Shown: piece after piece, positions 10,101 to 19,032 of the stretch
Layout: each line of letters starts with the position of its first letter
Position numbering within the stretch: the first letter of the stretch is position 1
Assembly: GCA_016745315.1 (NCBI GenBank)
Contig: CP066886.1
Coordinates: forward strand, 2,449,501-2,513,500
Origin: Arthrospira sp. PCC 9108
Lineage (GTDB): Bacteria; Cyanobacteriota; Cyanobacteriia; Cyanobacteriales; Microcoleaceae
Direction: 5' to 3'
Length of the DNA: 64,000 bases
The notes under the pieces: generated by a model
What the model saw: the letters and a program-made list of their open reading frames with translations, nothing else
Told to the model about the DNA's origin: nothing
Database searches by the model: none
Position numbers and translations under genes: made by a program

Positions 10101-11322
10101 TTTGCTTAAAACAGGTATCTGCGATGCGTTCTCCTATCAAAGAAACCGGCGAATTAGTAGACTCTGCTACCACTACCGTTTCCCAATCATCGCCAAACCG
10201 CCAAATATTAACGCGATCGCATTTTAGCACCTGTCGCACTTGCTCAACCGTAGTATCTAAAATCGTCTGTAAATCTAGGGATGAGCGAATTTTAGTAGCC
10301 AATTCTGAGATTAACTTTTCCCCTTCAGCCCGCTTCCTTAATTCAGCAGTCCGCTGTTTAACCTGTGATTCTAATTCAGCCGCCCGATTTTGTATAAGTT
10401 TGAATTTTTCCGATTCTAGCCGCGAGACTTTCTCCTCTAGCACCTCCGCCAATTTGTATAATTCCAACGGATTAAAACATTGCAGTAAACTGGTTTGCGT
10501 GACAATTCCTAATAGTTCTCCCCTTTCTCCCGTGACTATCCCCCGACCGATTCGGCGCTGTTCCATTAGTTGCTGAACTTGCCATAAATTCTCCTCTAGT
10601 CTAATCGTAAATAAAGGGGAACTCATCATATTTGAAGCCCGGATATTTTCCCAGTTTAAACCCAAGGATTGAAACTGCAATAAATCTCTCTCCGTCAAAA
10701 TTCCGAGGGGAATTTGCATAGCATGATCAGCATCACCCTGAGTTTCCGCAATCACCACACAACTAACCCGTCTTTCCGACATTAACCGGGCTATTTCTAA
10801 CATTGTCTGATCACAGTTAGCAGATACAACATTGCGGGTCATCACTTCCGAGACTAACCGCAACCGCAATAAGTCAATGGGGCGCATCAATTTTCGCAGA
10901 CTCTCATGGGTAACCAGTCCCACTAAGCGATCGCTATCATCAACTATAGGTAAATGTCGAATCCGGTGCTTTTGTAGTAAGTTAATAATAGTGAGTGAAT
11001 CCGTAAGTTCTGATTCCCGTAAAGTAATGACAGATGGAGTCATTACCTCCTCAATTAGTAACTGTCCCAGATTTTGCTGTTGGGCGGCTAGACCCACAAT
11101 ATCGCGCTGTGTAAGGATACCAACCACCATTAGGTCTTGCAACACTATCACACAAGTTGATCGGGCTTCTAGGTCCGGTTCTGACTCGGATATTGATATA
11201 TTATCAGTCATCTGACACTGAAGGCGGACACCACTCATACACGCGATCGCTTCCATGACAGTTAAATCACCTGATACCACTAAAGGATCTCGAATTATCG
11301 CTGATATTGCTTCCGGTTGCAT
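7180..11322 (-). CDS. Diguanylate cyclase with CBS, GAF and PAS sensor domains (GGDEF)
   Basis: This 1380-residue cytoplasmic signalling protein has four CBS repeats in its first ~270 residues, a coiled coil (~285-330), a GAF domain (~335-500), four PAS/PAC domains (starting near IAGLGTWQLD, AGYWDWDISG, TTLEGVWIIDG and SSEYGIMAFR), a second GAF domain and a C-terminal GGDEF domain. The signature is GGEEM at about residue 1296, and an RxxD inhibitory site (REYD) lies at the usual five-residue spacing before it, so product inhibition by c-di-GMP is plausible. No EAL or HD-GYP domain is present. It likely makes c-di-GMP in response to nucleotide (CBS) and redox/light/ligand (PAS/GAF) inputs; the actual ligands are unknown. 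No transmembrane segment is seen. Confidence 0.92.
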   Translation of the reverse strand: MQPEAISAIIRDPLVVSGDLTVMEAIACMSGVRLQCQMTDNISISESEPDLEARSTCVIVLQDLMVVGILTQRDIVGLAAQQQNLGQLLIEEVMTPSVITLRESELTDSLTIINLLQKHRIRHLPIVDDSDRLVGLVTHESLRKLMRPIDLLRLRLVSEVMTRNVVSANCDQTMLEIARLMSERRVSCVVIAETQGDADHAMQIPLGILTERDLLQFQSLGLNWENIRASNMMSSPLFTIRLEENLWQVQQLMEQRRIGRGIVTGERGELLGIVTQTSLLQCFNPLELYKLAEVLEEKVSRLESEKFKLIQNRAAELESQVKQRTAELRKRAEGEKLISELATKIRSSLDLQTILDTTVEQVRQVLKCDRVNIWRFGDDWETVVVAESTNSPVSLIGERIADTCFKQSQAEIYRQGKIRVVSDIYTTEMTDCHREMLIRLHTRAKIILPLLCGEQLWGLLNVTESEHPRQWKAEEIELLRALSVQLAIGLQQATNHQQLQIELQEKTRIEAELRTTETKLRKAQKIAGLGTWQLDHKTQRLLWSDEVFAFFEIEPENFSYTHDEFLSFVHPEDRDLVNDMYNQHLCDRQSYSISYRILLNDGRIKYAQEYCDTLYDENNQPICSDGTIQDITLQKKLEQEHIRAEDMRQQAESISREVKLLDNILDIILAGYWDWDISGNTEYLSPGFKRMFGYEDHELPNSPESWQNLLFPEDLPGVLDCFEKHIKSRGKIPYYNEVRYRHKNGSTVWVVCSGQVIEWDDDGNAMRMVGCHIDISDRKKSEIALQESEARYRRIIETTLEGVWIIDGDAKTTFVNQRMADMLGYTPSEMIGMGLIDFLNSSEQLQTQNYLERRKQGIQEQHTCKFQRRDGTALWAIVSTTHQLDNQGNFVGAISLLTDISQLVSIQEALKTSEMQLSGILNSSEYGIMAFRSVRNEQGKIIDFEWLLVNPSAGKVVGKSADELIGKRLLEELPEYQESGLFEHYVEVVESEKSVKKEFYYNQYGIDFWFENISVKLGDGFAVTFRDITGIKQSEKALSLANEQLNNRINELDQRHAEMLLLSEISDFMQAALTVQEACEAISYLLEPLFPECAGGIFLMAASRDSLEMISSWGKECTSVSVFVPKDCWALRRGRVHLCNHEKGGISCRHIQVSSTLSCTLCVPMMAQGETLGLFYLSTDSATALSEAKQQAASTVAEQIGMAIANLNLRATLEHQSIRDPLTGLFNRRYLEEYLSQEIARAQRQKHPIGVIMMDIDNFKHFNDTFGHDAGDYVLQKVGELLKQKVREYDVACRYGGEEMTLILPGSSLENTSMRAEQIREAIASLVVASGGQHLGSITASFGVAAFPKHGSIGIDLIQAADAALYRAKADGRNRVVIIP

Positions 11323-11466
11323 AGCTGATATAAATAAAATTTCCTTGGGTAATATATTCTTATGTAATCAAGACACAAACCTGACGAAAGTTGGGGTTAT
11401 CCGATTATATAATATTGAGGGGTAGATTGCCATCAGCATTTATAAGCAACCCATAACCAAATCAAT

Positions 11467-12407
11467 TTACCTTGAGTTTCTAGCTTTTTCATCCCCAGCC
11501 GCCCAAGCCGCCGCCGCTGTTTCCGCCGTAATACTAACTACCCTATAAAAGGCGATCGTCCCCAATAAAATACCTGGTGCAATTGAAGATTCTAATAATC
11601 CTAAAACCGTAGCTTCAAACACTCCCAAACCTCCCGGAGCCCCCGGAACCACCAACCCCAATAACCAGGCCAAACTAAAAGCACCAAAAACCCTCGGCAC
11701 TTCCAGCCAATTAAAATAACCCATAGCCAGCAGAGTTAGAATAAACCCAATTCCCCGTAATCCCACAAATCCCAACTCTCCTAAAAACGGCTTAATCGGA
11801 TAGCGTTGTAGTTGTATAGTATCCGTGTATTTATCTTGAGAATCAGTGAAATTTTCCGACCCTAATTTAACTCTCCCCAACCACCATAAAACCGGATTTA
11901 AAAGCCGAGGATGAACAGCAGCCAAAACCACAATCAAACATAAAATCTGCAACCATAAATGAGCAGATTCGAGAGTGATTAAAGCTATAAACAAAGCTGC
12001 TGCCGCCATCAATAAAGGCTCCAACAAAACACTTAAAGTAGCTATACCTAAAGCTATTCCCGCATTTTTAGTAGCTACAATACGCCCATAAAAATGCCAA
12101 ATATTACCCGGAATATACTTAGCGATGTTAGTCTTTAAATAAATCTGGATTCCCCGGCGAAAATCAATCCCTTTATCCCCCCAGATTTCAACTCTGTTAA
12201 AATCCACAACCACACCCAGGCAGACCATATATGAGCCAGAAAAGTGACCGCCCAAGCCACAGCTAAATATCCCCAACTTTTGCCAGTAATTTGCAGTGCT
12301 GCCACCTCTCGCCAGTGGTTTTTAATAGCCGTAGCCAGGAAAAATAAAGTAATGCCCAAAATCAGCCAACGTAACCAAGGTTTACACCGAGATATATAGG
12401 ATTTCAA
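11467..12407 (-). pseudogene. YbhN/lysylphosphatidylglycerol-synthase-TM-like membrane protein, one-base frameshift
   Basis: The two halves of one multi-spanning membrane protein are in adjacent frames. The N-terminal part (12407 to ~12180) reads WLRWLILGITLFFLATAI and ends in WVWLWILTELKSGG. The rest (to 11467) continues DFRRGIQIYLKTNIAKYIPGN and has the family hallmarks PGNIWH and GLVVPGAPGGLGVFEA. One extra base in the C6 run at 12177-12182 (G6 on the coding strand) would restore an uninterrupted protein of about 310 residues. The family (UPF0104) contains the flippase part of MprF and uncharacterised lipid-related proteins; the substrate is not known here. It overlaps the NlpC/P60 gene by 4 bp, suggesting co-translation. 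The frameshift may be a sequencing error. Confidence 0.8.
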
Positions 12408-13195
12408 AACTTAACCCTCAGTCGATTAAACCTGCCAAAAGCATCAAAAGGATAGCTAGAGACTACCCGACCGGCACCGATAAAATGTTCCGCATAATAT
12501 TTACTAACGGGATTATTGGCGTGCCACAAATCATCATAACCAATACCATTATTACCATGTTCTGGCCCCGAACTATGTATATATTTACCATCACCCAAAT
12601 AAAGGCCGACATGAGTAGTTTTAGATGGTGTCCCAAAAAAAACTAAATCCCCTGGCTGCATTTCCCAGATAACGGGTGGTATAGGTTGAACAAACCCCTG
12701 TTGTTGATAAGCGTCTCGCGGTAGCCAAATACCCTGCCCAGAAAAAGCAGCTTGTATCAAACCCGAACAATCATAATTCGGCCCTAGTGTCCCTCCCCAT
12801 AGGTAAGTATTGCCAATTTGTGCAGCTTCGTGACAAAATGCGATCGCCTTATTTATACCCTGGTTAATCTTTTGGGGTGATATAATTGTCCGGGGTAATG
12901 GTGATGGTGACTTTAGCAAATGTTCAACATCCCCCGCCGCCAACCAACCTGGGTAATCATCCTCCCACAGTTGCACAGGTATAGCTAACATATCCTCAGC
13001 GGTGTTAACCTCAAATAGGCGCAGGTGTCGTCCAGTCGCCGCCTGAGTTGCCAGAGTCCTACACTCAGGAGAATCATAAATATTCAGATCACCTTGGCAT
13101 TTATACTCAACTGGGAGTAGCTTTAATGGCACTGTATTAGGGGAAAGCTGCCCCAAAATATCCGATAATCCGTCAATGACCATATTTGTCACCAA
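12404..13195 (-). CDS. NlpC/P60 family cell-wall peptidase
   Basis: The 263-residue protein has an N-terminal bacterial SH3-like region (~residues 20-90, with LLPVEYKCQGDLNIYDSP) and a C-terminal NlpC/P60 domain. The catalytic Cys is in YDCSGLIQAAF, the His in THVGLYLGDG, and a third polar residue follows at HSSG. The family cleaves D-glutamyl-diaminopimelate bonds in peptidoglycan stem peptides, and cyanobacterial members usually share this SH3b-NlpC layout. No clear signal peptide is visible, fitting a recycling or leaderless enzyme. It is the first gene of a two-gene minus-strand unit with the YbhN-like gene and diverges from the serine hydrolase gene 22 bp away, so the promoters overlap. 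Confidence 0.88.
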   Translation of the reverse strand: MVTNMVIDGLSDILGQLSPNTVPLKLLPVEYKCQGDLNIYDSPECRTLATQAATGRHLRLFEVNTAEDMLAIPVQLWEDDYPGWLAAGDVEHLLKSPSPLPRTIISPQKINQGINKAIAFCHEAAQIGNTYLWGGTLGPNYDCSGLIQAAFSGQGIWLPRDAYQQQGFVQPIPPVIWEMQPGDLVFFGTPSKTTHVGLYLGDGKYIHSSGPEHGNNGIGYDDLWHANNPVSKYYAEHFIGAGRVVSSYPFDAFGRFNRLRVKF

Positions 13196-13217
13196 TATTT
13201 AAAACTAATTTCCTGTT

Positions 13218-14177
13218 ATGGCATTTTTCCATCCAGACCCAAAGATACAAACTCTTGGCACAGGTATTATAGAGGCAACCCGGAGTAAATTTCCAGCACT
13301 AAGCGCCAATCAAATAGCCATGACCTGGGTAATTTATGACCCCCCAGTTTCTGTAAATACCGGAGGCGCACTTACACCCGAAGAATTTTGGAAATATCCC
13401 GTTAGGGGGTTTGCATATCGGGGAATTGAACGCATTTATCCAGCCAGTGTAGTTAAATTATTTTACTTGGTGGCTGTATACGAGTGGGTGGAAAAGAGGA
13501 TGTTGCAAATCTCTCCAGAGTTAGAACGTGCCATTAAAGACATGATTGCACATTCTAGCAATGATGCTACCAGTTTAGTCGTGGATGTGTTAACTGGAAC
13601 CACCAGCGGCCCCGAATTATCACCTGGTCCCTTCGAGACTTGGAAATATCAACGAAATATCATTAATCGCTATTTTCAATCCCTGAATTGGCCGGAACTT
13701 GAATCAATTAATGTTAACCAAAAAACCTGGGGTGATGGTGCTTATGGTAGAGAAAGGGCTTTTTTAGGGGAACTGATGGAAAACCGTAATATGCTGACAA
13801 CTAATGCCACCGCTAGGCTAATACATAGCATTGTTGGAGGTGTAGCAGCATCTTCAGAAGCATCTCAAACAATGATGCAATTGATGCACAGAAATCTTGA
13901 CCCGGTAGCCTTAGCAGAAGACCCCGAAAATCAGGTTACGGAATTTTTCGGGGAGGGACTACCTGAGAATGCTAATTTATGGTCAAAAGCCGGCTGGACT
14001 TCTCAAGTTAGACATGATGCAGCTTATATTGAAATTCCCGATTTGCCACCTTATTTATTAGTAGTTTTTACCGAGGGCAAATCCCAAAGTAAAAACCCGG
14101 AGATTTTACCCTATATTTCTCAATTGGTGGTAGCTGCTATGAGAGACAGTATAGGCGACTTCCTACCGCCAGCCTGA
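13218..14177 (+). CDS. Serine hydrolase of the class A beta-lactamase fold
   Basis: The 319-residue protein has the penicillin-binding/beta-lactamase motifs in order: SxxK as PASVVKL (~residue 77), an SDN-like SSND (~113) and a KTG-like KAGWT (~257). It lacks an obvious signal peptide and the Glu166-type omega-loop motif cannot be assigned, so antibiotic hydrolysis should not be assumed. Many cyanobacterial homologues are annotated only as serine hydrolases or beta-lactamase-related enzymes acting on peptidoglycan-like substrates. Divergent transcription from an NlpC/P60 peptidase supports a cell-wall role (inference). The REP-like array begins within 15 bp of its stop codon. Confidence 0.85.
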   Translation: MAFFHPDPKIQTLGTGIIEATRSKFPALSANQIAMTWVIYDPPVSVNTGGALTPEEFWKYPVRGFAYRGIERIYPASVVKLFYLVAVYEWVEKRMLQISPELERAIKDMIAHSSNDATSLVVDVLTGTTSGPELSPGPFETWKYQRNIINRYFQSLNWPELESINVNQKTWGDGAYGRERAFLGELMENRNMLTTNATARLIHSIVGGVAASSEASQTMMQLMHRNLDPVALAEDPENQVTEFFGEGLPENANLWSKAGWTSQVRHDAAYIEIPDLPPYLLVVFTEGKSQSKNPEILPYISQLVVAAMRDSIGDFLPPA

Positions 14178-14186
14178 ATTTAACCA

Positions 14187-16122
14187 TAGGGTGCGTCAAA
14201 CCCACCAGTGGTGCGTCAGGCCTCAACATCTCAGGTTAAAATTATGATTTATCTATCTGACGCACCCTACCTGACGTACCATTTCCCAAAGCACATCAAA
14301 CCGTAGGGTGCGTCAGACCGGCAAATATTATCACCCAAAGGAAGCATATAGCCACCTGACGCACCATTTCCCAAAGCACATCAAACCGTAGGGTGCGTCA
14401 GACCGGCAAATATTATCACCCAAAGGAAGCATATAGCCACCTGACGCACCATTTCCCAAAGCACATCAAACCGTAGGGTGCGTCAGACCGGCAAATATTA
14501 TCACCCAAAGGAAGCATATAGCCACCTGACGCACCATTTCCCAAAGCATACCAAACCGTAGGGTGCGTCAGACCGGCAAATATTATCACCCAAAGGAAGC
14601 ATATAGCCACCTGACGCACCATTTCCCAAAGCATACCAAACCGTAGGGTGCGTCAGACCGGCAAATATTATCACCCAAAGGAAGCATATAGCCACCTGAC
14701 GCACCATTTCCCAAAGCATACCAAACCGTAGGGTGCGTCAGACCTCAACATCTCAGGTTAAAATCATGATTTATCTATCTGACGCACCCTACCTGACGCA
14801 CCATTTCCCACAGCGTCAAACCCACCTCTGGTGCGTCAGACCTCAACATCTCAGGTGACAATCTATGATTTATCTATCTGACGCACCCTACCTGACGCAC
14901 CATTTCCCAAAGCATACCAAACCGTAGGGTGCGTCAGACCGGCAAATATTATCACCCAAAGGAAGCATATAGCCACCTGACGCACCATTTCCCAAAGCAT
15001 ACCAAACCGTAGGGTGCGTCAGACCGGCAAATATTATCACCCAAAGGAAGCATATAGCCACCTGACGCACCATTTCCCAAAGCATACCAAACCGTAGGGT
15101 GCGTCAGACCTCAACATCTCAGGTTAAAATTATGATTTATCTATCTGACGCACCCTACCTGACGCACCATTTCCCAAAGCATACCAAACCGTAGGGTGCG
15201 TCAGACCTCAACATCTCAGGTTAAAATTATGATTTATCTATCTGACGCACCTTACCTGACGCACCATTTCCCACAGCGTCAAACCCACCTCTGGTGCGTC
15301 AGACCTCAACATCTCAGGTGACAATCTATGATTTATCTATCTGACGCACCCTACCTGACGCACCATTTCCCAAAGCACATCAAACCGTAGGGTGCGTCAG
15401 ACCTCAACATCTCAGGTGACAATCTATGATTTATCTATCTGACGCACCCTACCTGACGCACCATTTCCCAAAGCATACCAAACCGTAGGGTGCGTCAGAC
15501 CGGCAAATATTATCACCCAAAGGAAGCATATAGCCACCTGACGCACCATTTCCCAAAGCATACCAAACCGTAGGGTGCGTCAGACCGGCAAATATTATCA
15601 CCCAAAGGAAGCATATAGCCACCTGACGCACCATTTCCCAAAGCATACCAAACCGTAGGGTGCGTCAGACCTCAACATCTCAGGTTAAAATTATGATTTA
15701 TCTATCTGACGCACCCTACCTGACGCACCATTTCCCACAGCGTCAAACCCACCTCTGGTGCGTCAGACCTCAACATCTCAGGTGACAATCTATGACTTAT
15801 CTATCTGACGCACCCTACCCATCAGGTTAAAATTATGACTTATCTATCTGACGCACCCTACCCATCAGGTTAAAATTATGACTTATCTATCTGACGCACC
15901 CTACCCATCAGGTTAAAATTATGACTTATCTATCTGACGCACCCTACCCATCAGGTTAAAATTATGACTTATCTATCTGACGCACCCTACCCATCAGGTT
16001 AAAATTATGACTTATCTATCTGACGCACCCTACCCATCAGGTTAAAATTATGACTTATCTATCTGACGCACCCTACCCATCAGGTTAAAATTATGATTTA
16101 TCTATCTGACGCATCCTAACTC
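14187..16122. repeat. Composite array of REP-like palindromic repeats (GGTGCGTCA / TGACGCACC)
   Basis: About 1.9 kb is made almost wholly of two mixed unit types. Type A is an 85-bp unit (GTAGGGTGCGTCAGACCGGC... ending GCACCATTTCCCAAAGC), with nine copies in runs of five (14302-14730), two (14924-15095) and two (15485-15655). Type B is built on GACCTCAACATCTCAGGTT...TATCTATCTGACGCACCC. The array ends in seven 43-bp copies of a shortened type B. All units carry the same 9-bp core in inverted orientation, so each can form a hairpin. It separates the serine hydrolase gene from the RAYT gene. Confidence 0.95.
15820..16121. repeat. Seven perfect-period 43-bp tandem repeats
   Basis: Units start at 15820, 15863, 15906, 15949, 15992, 16035 and 16078. 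Each runs from CATCAGGTTAAAATTATGAC to CTGACGCACCCTACC. They are nearly identical except for the last, which has GACGCATCCTAAC. They end 18 bp before the RAYT start codon and would place the gene's promoter inside or right after the array. Confidence 0.95.
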
Positions 16123-16139
16123 TACACCCCAATCAAGCC

Positions 16140-16721
16140 ATGTCTAATTATCGTCGATTATTTGTTCCAGGCGCAACCTACTTTTTTACCCAAGTCACCT
16201 ATAAAAGGAACCCTTGGCTATGTACTGAAATTGGACGGGAAGGTTTACGAACAGGATTCCAAAGATTGCAAAAAATATATCCTTTTTCTTTAGATGCGAT
16301 CGCTCTATTACCTGATCACTTTCATTGTATTTGGACACTACCAGAAGGTGATAAAAATTATCCGATGCGATGGCGATATTTAAAAAGTTTTGTGACGCGC
16401 AGCTGTAGCCATAAACTCAAACTAAGCACGGAAGTAACTCTCTCTCGTCACAAGCGGAAAGAGAGCAATTTATGGCAAAGGCGATATTGGGAGCATTTAA
16501 TCAAAGACGAAGAAGATTTTGAGAATTGCTGTGATTACATTGATTATAATCCGGTCAAGCATGGTTTATGTGAATCTCCTAAATATTGGAAATTTTCTAG
16601 CTTTCATCGGTTGGTAAAACAAGGTGTATATTCGGTTGATTGGGGTGTCAATGAATTGATTAAGTTTTCAGGATATTTTGGTAAAATGTCAAATTTTGAA
16701 AATTGTGAGTCAGACCAATAG
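16140..16721 (+). CDS. REP-associated tyrosine transposase (RAYT, Y1/HUH superfamily)
   Basis: The 193-residue protein has the IS200-like fold signature with the metal-binding HUH motif as HFH (residues 60-62, in LLPDHFHCIW) and the DYIDYNPVKHG motif (132-142) carrying the catalytic tyrosine. The YNPVKHG ending distinguishes RAYTs from IS200 TnpA. The start MSNYRRLFVPGATYFFTQV matches the usual RAYT N-terminus, so the ATG at 16140 is well supported. RAYTs nick and rejoin single-stranded REP hairpins. Here the gene is flanked on both sides by the same palindromic repeats (14187-16122 and 16734-16793), the expected context for a single-copy RAYT and its substrates. Confidence 0.95.
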   Translation: MSNYRRLFVPGATYFFTQVTYKRNPWLCTEIGREGLRTGFQRLQKIYPFSLDAIALLPDHFHCIWTLPEGDKNYPMRWRYLKSFVTRSCSHKLKLSTEVTLSRHKRKESNLWQRRYWEHLIKDEEDFENCCDYIDYNPVKHGLCESPKYWKFSSFHRLVKQGVYSVDWGVNELIKFSGYFGKMSNFENCESDQ

Positions 16722-16733
16722 ACAATATGAAAA

Positions 16734-16793
16734 TGGTGCGTCAGACCTCAACATCTCAGGTGACAATTATGATTTATCTCTCTGACGCACCCT
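16734..16793. repeat. Single type B REP-like unit downstream of the RAYT gene
   Basis: One unit with GGTGCGTCAGACCTCAACAT at its left end and TCTGACGCACCCTACC at its right end matches type B of the upstream array in the same orientation. A decayed further half-site (GGATGCACCTTACC) follows near 16820. The RAYT gene is therefore bracketed by its presumed substrates. Confidence 0.85.
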
Positions 16794-16941
16794 ACCCACC
16801 AATCATGATTTATCTATAGGATGCACCTTACCCATTTTGGTCTGGGGAATATATAATGGTTGAAATTATCAATTTATCTGTCTGAGGTCTCCTACCAACT
16901 GACCCATCAACCCCAAATTAGCAAGTTCTCCATGGTAATAT

Positions 16942-18957
16942 ATGATGAAGATTATTAAAACTGCGTTTTATGTAAAAATTGCCCTAGGTATAGTGGCTTC
17001 CCTGTTCAGTCAGCAAGTAGCTGATGCGAGTTTACCCAGGACTACAGATACTCAAGAAACCTGTGATATTTTAGTGTTTGGTGGTGGACTAGCAGGCGCA
17101 GCCACAGCCTATGAAGCATTATTAGCAGGTCGGACAGTTTGCTTAACTGATATCACGGACTGGGTAGGGGGTCAAATTTCCTCCCAGGGAACCTCTGCTT
17201 TAGATGAAAGACAAACTCAAAGATCCTTATTATTTTTCCCGCGAGGATACCTAGAATTGCGCGATCGCATTAAAGAAAAATACGGCATCCTTAACCCTGG
17301 TGGTTGTTGGGTAAGCGAGTCTTGTTTCCGACCTTATAACGGTCACGCGATTTTATCATCAATGCTAGAAGATGCGGCAAAACAGGGAAAAGGGACTTTA
17401 AAATGGTTTCCTAATACTGTTCCTAAATATGTGGAAATAGCAGATCGAAAAATTCTCAGTGCGATCGCCATTCAACATCAAGCCGCCCCCGGTACACCCC
17501 CCCTAAATACCGAACCCCTATCCCAAATTATTGAAGATGCTTACACTTGGGAAGACTCACCCCGTCTCACCAAAACCATTATCGAATTTCTCCCCGCCAA
17601 CACAGATAAACAAGCCGCTAACTGGTATGTGGTAGAAGCCACAGAAACCGGGGAAATTATCGGCATGACCAATATTCCCCACAACTTGGGTATAGACCCA
17701 CGCAACCCCCTAGAACCCACCTCCTCCAGCGTCACCGGAGACCCCTATTGCACCCAGGGTTTCACCTATACTTTCGCCATGAAAGCCCTCGCCGAGCCAG
17801 AACCCATCGAAAAACCACCATTTTACGAACGCTATGCGCCCTACTACAGCTATGAATTGCAGCGATTAGCCAATTTTACCCTAGTGTTTACTTACCGTCG
17901 CATTCACACCGAAAACCCAGAAGGACCTTTTCACCCCGACCCACGCAGGTGGACCATTTATCCTGGGGATATCTCCATGCAAAACTGGACTTGGGGCAAT
18001 GACTACCGCCCTGGAACCTCTCAGGACAATTTAATCCTAACTCCCCGACAACTAGCCGCCAGCGGGCAGCTAGAACCCGGAAATTGGATGGGCGGACTAC
18101 GGGTGCAGTCCTTGCAATATGGCGAAGAAAATGCCAAGGGTTTCTTTTATTGGTTAGTGAAAGGGACTACTGATTCTCAATTGGGCGATGGTGTTAAAAA
18201 TAAGTACCCTAATCATCGATTTTTGAGAGGATTTGATCAGCCCATGGGAACCGCCCACGGACTCTCTAAGTTTCCCTATATGCGAGAGGCGCGCCGGATT
18301 ATTGGTCGCCCTTCCTTCGGTCAACCTCAAGGGTTTATGATTTGGGAAACTGATATTTCTCGTAATGATTTTGCCGGGGATTTTTACCGGGAAAATCTCT
18401 CGGCTTCAGAATTTAGGGAGTTATGGATGGCTTTGGCGGGGTTGGAATTACCAGCTTTAGTCGCTAGAAATCAAACGGTTGAACAGACTTCCCGCAGAGG
18501 GAGATCTACCATTTATCCTGATACGGTGGGTATTGGACATTATGCGATCGATTTTCACCCCTGTATGACTTTAAGCCCCCACGAAACTCCGGGAAATACT
18601 GAAAGAGAGGGAGAACGTCTCGGACAAGGACAGGCTTACCCCTTCCAAATTCCTCTCCGGGCTATGATTCCCCAGGAAATTGATAATTTATTGGTGGTGG
18701 GTAAAAGTATTGCTACTAGCCATATTGCGGCGGCGGCTTACCGGGTGCATTCCTTTGAATGGTCTTCTGGTGCGGCGGCGGGAATGACGGCGGTTTTTGC
18801 TTTTGAAAATGATGTTTTTCCCTATCAATTAGTGGCGGATTTACCAAGGCGATCGCCTTTACTAGATGAGTTACAATGGTTCATCCAAGAAAATGGTAAT
18901 CCTATCGCATTTCCCCGCACTTCTCTTTTTAACCGTTCTTGGGAAAATTGGAGATGA
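16942..18957 (+). CDS. Exported FAD-dependent oxidoreductase (GlpB/xanthan-lyase-like fold)
   Basis: The 671-residue protein begins with a hydrophobic segment (residues ~8-27, ending SQQVADAS) that looks like a signal peptide. It is followed by a Rossmann FAD-binding motif GGGLAGAATA within CDILVFGGGLAG. The WVGGQISSQGTSALDE stretch is typical of the FAD-dependent oxidoreductase family (Pfam FAD_oxidored) found in secreted bacterial proteins. The C-terminal part has LLVVGKSIATSHIAAAAYR, the second FAD-contact region of this family. The substrate is unknown. The next gene, hpt, lies 75 bp downstream in the same direction, but a functional link to tocopherol synthesis is not established. Confidence 0.82.
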   Translation: MMKIIKTAFYVKIALGIVASLFSQQVADASLPRTTDTQETCDILVFGGGLAGAATAYEALLAGRTVCLTDITDWVGGQISSQGTSALDERQTQRSLLFFPRGYLELRDRIKEKYGILNPGGCWVSESCFRPYNGHAILSSMLEDAAKQGKGTLKWFPNTVPKYVEIADRKILSAIAIQHQAAPGTPPLNTEPLSQIIEDAYTWEDSPRLTKTIIEFLPANTDKQAANWYVVEATETGEIIGMTNIPHNLGIDPRNPLEPTSSSVTGDPYCTQGFTYTFAMKALAEPEPIEKPPFYERYAPYYSYELQRLANFTLVFTYRRIHTENPEGPFHPDPRRWTIYPGDISMQNWTWGNDYRPGTSQDNLILTPRQLAASGQLEPGNWMGGLRVQSLQYGEENAKGFFYWLVKGTTDSQLGDGVKNKYPNHRFLRGFDQPMGTAHGLSKFPYMREARRIIGRPSFGQPQGFMIWETDISRNDFAGDFYRENLSASEFRELWMALAGLELPALVARNQTVEQTSRRGRSTIYPDTVGIGHYAIDFHPCMTLSPHETPGNTEREGERLGQGQAYPFQIPLRAMIPQEIDNLLVVGKSIATSHIAAAAYRVHSFEWSSGAAAGMTAVFAFENDVFPYQLVADLPRRSPLLDELQWFIQENGNPIAFPRTSLFNRSWENWR

Positions 18958-19032
18958 TTTTTTACAGTAGGTTGAAGACCATGGACAATCTGACTCATTA
19001 ACTCTATTGCATATTAACGATTTAACCCAATT

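Noticed and set aside
13218..14177. Antibiotic-resistance beta-lactamase
   Set aside because: The core motifs fit the fold but the omega-loop Glu could not be assigned and no signal peptide is seen, so only the general serine hydrolase call is supported.
14416..15646. Repeated frames of 65-72 codons on the minus strand starting MLWEMVRQVA
   Set aside because: They are translations of the 85-bp hairpin units, identical from copy to copy and without ribosome-binding sites. They are by-products of the repeat, not genes.
14187..16122. Possible CRISPR array
   Set aside because: Segments between the conserved cores are themselves repeated and there are no unique spacers; the RAYT context explains the array better.
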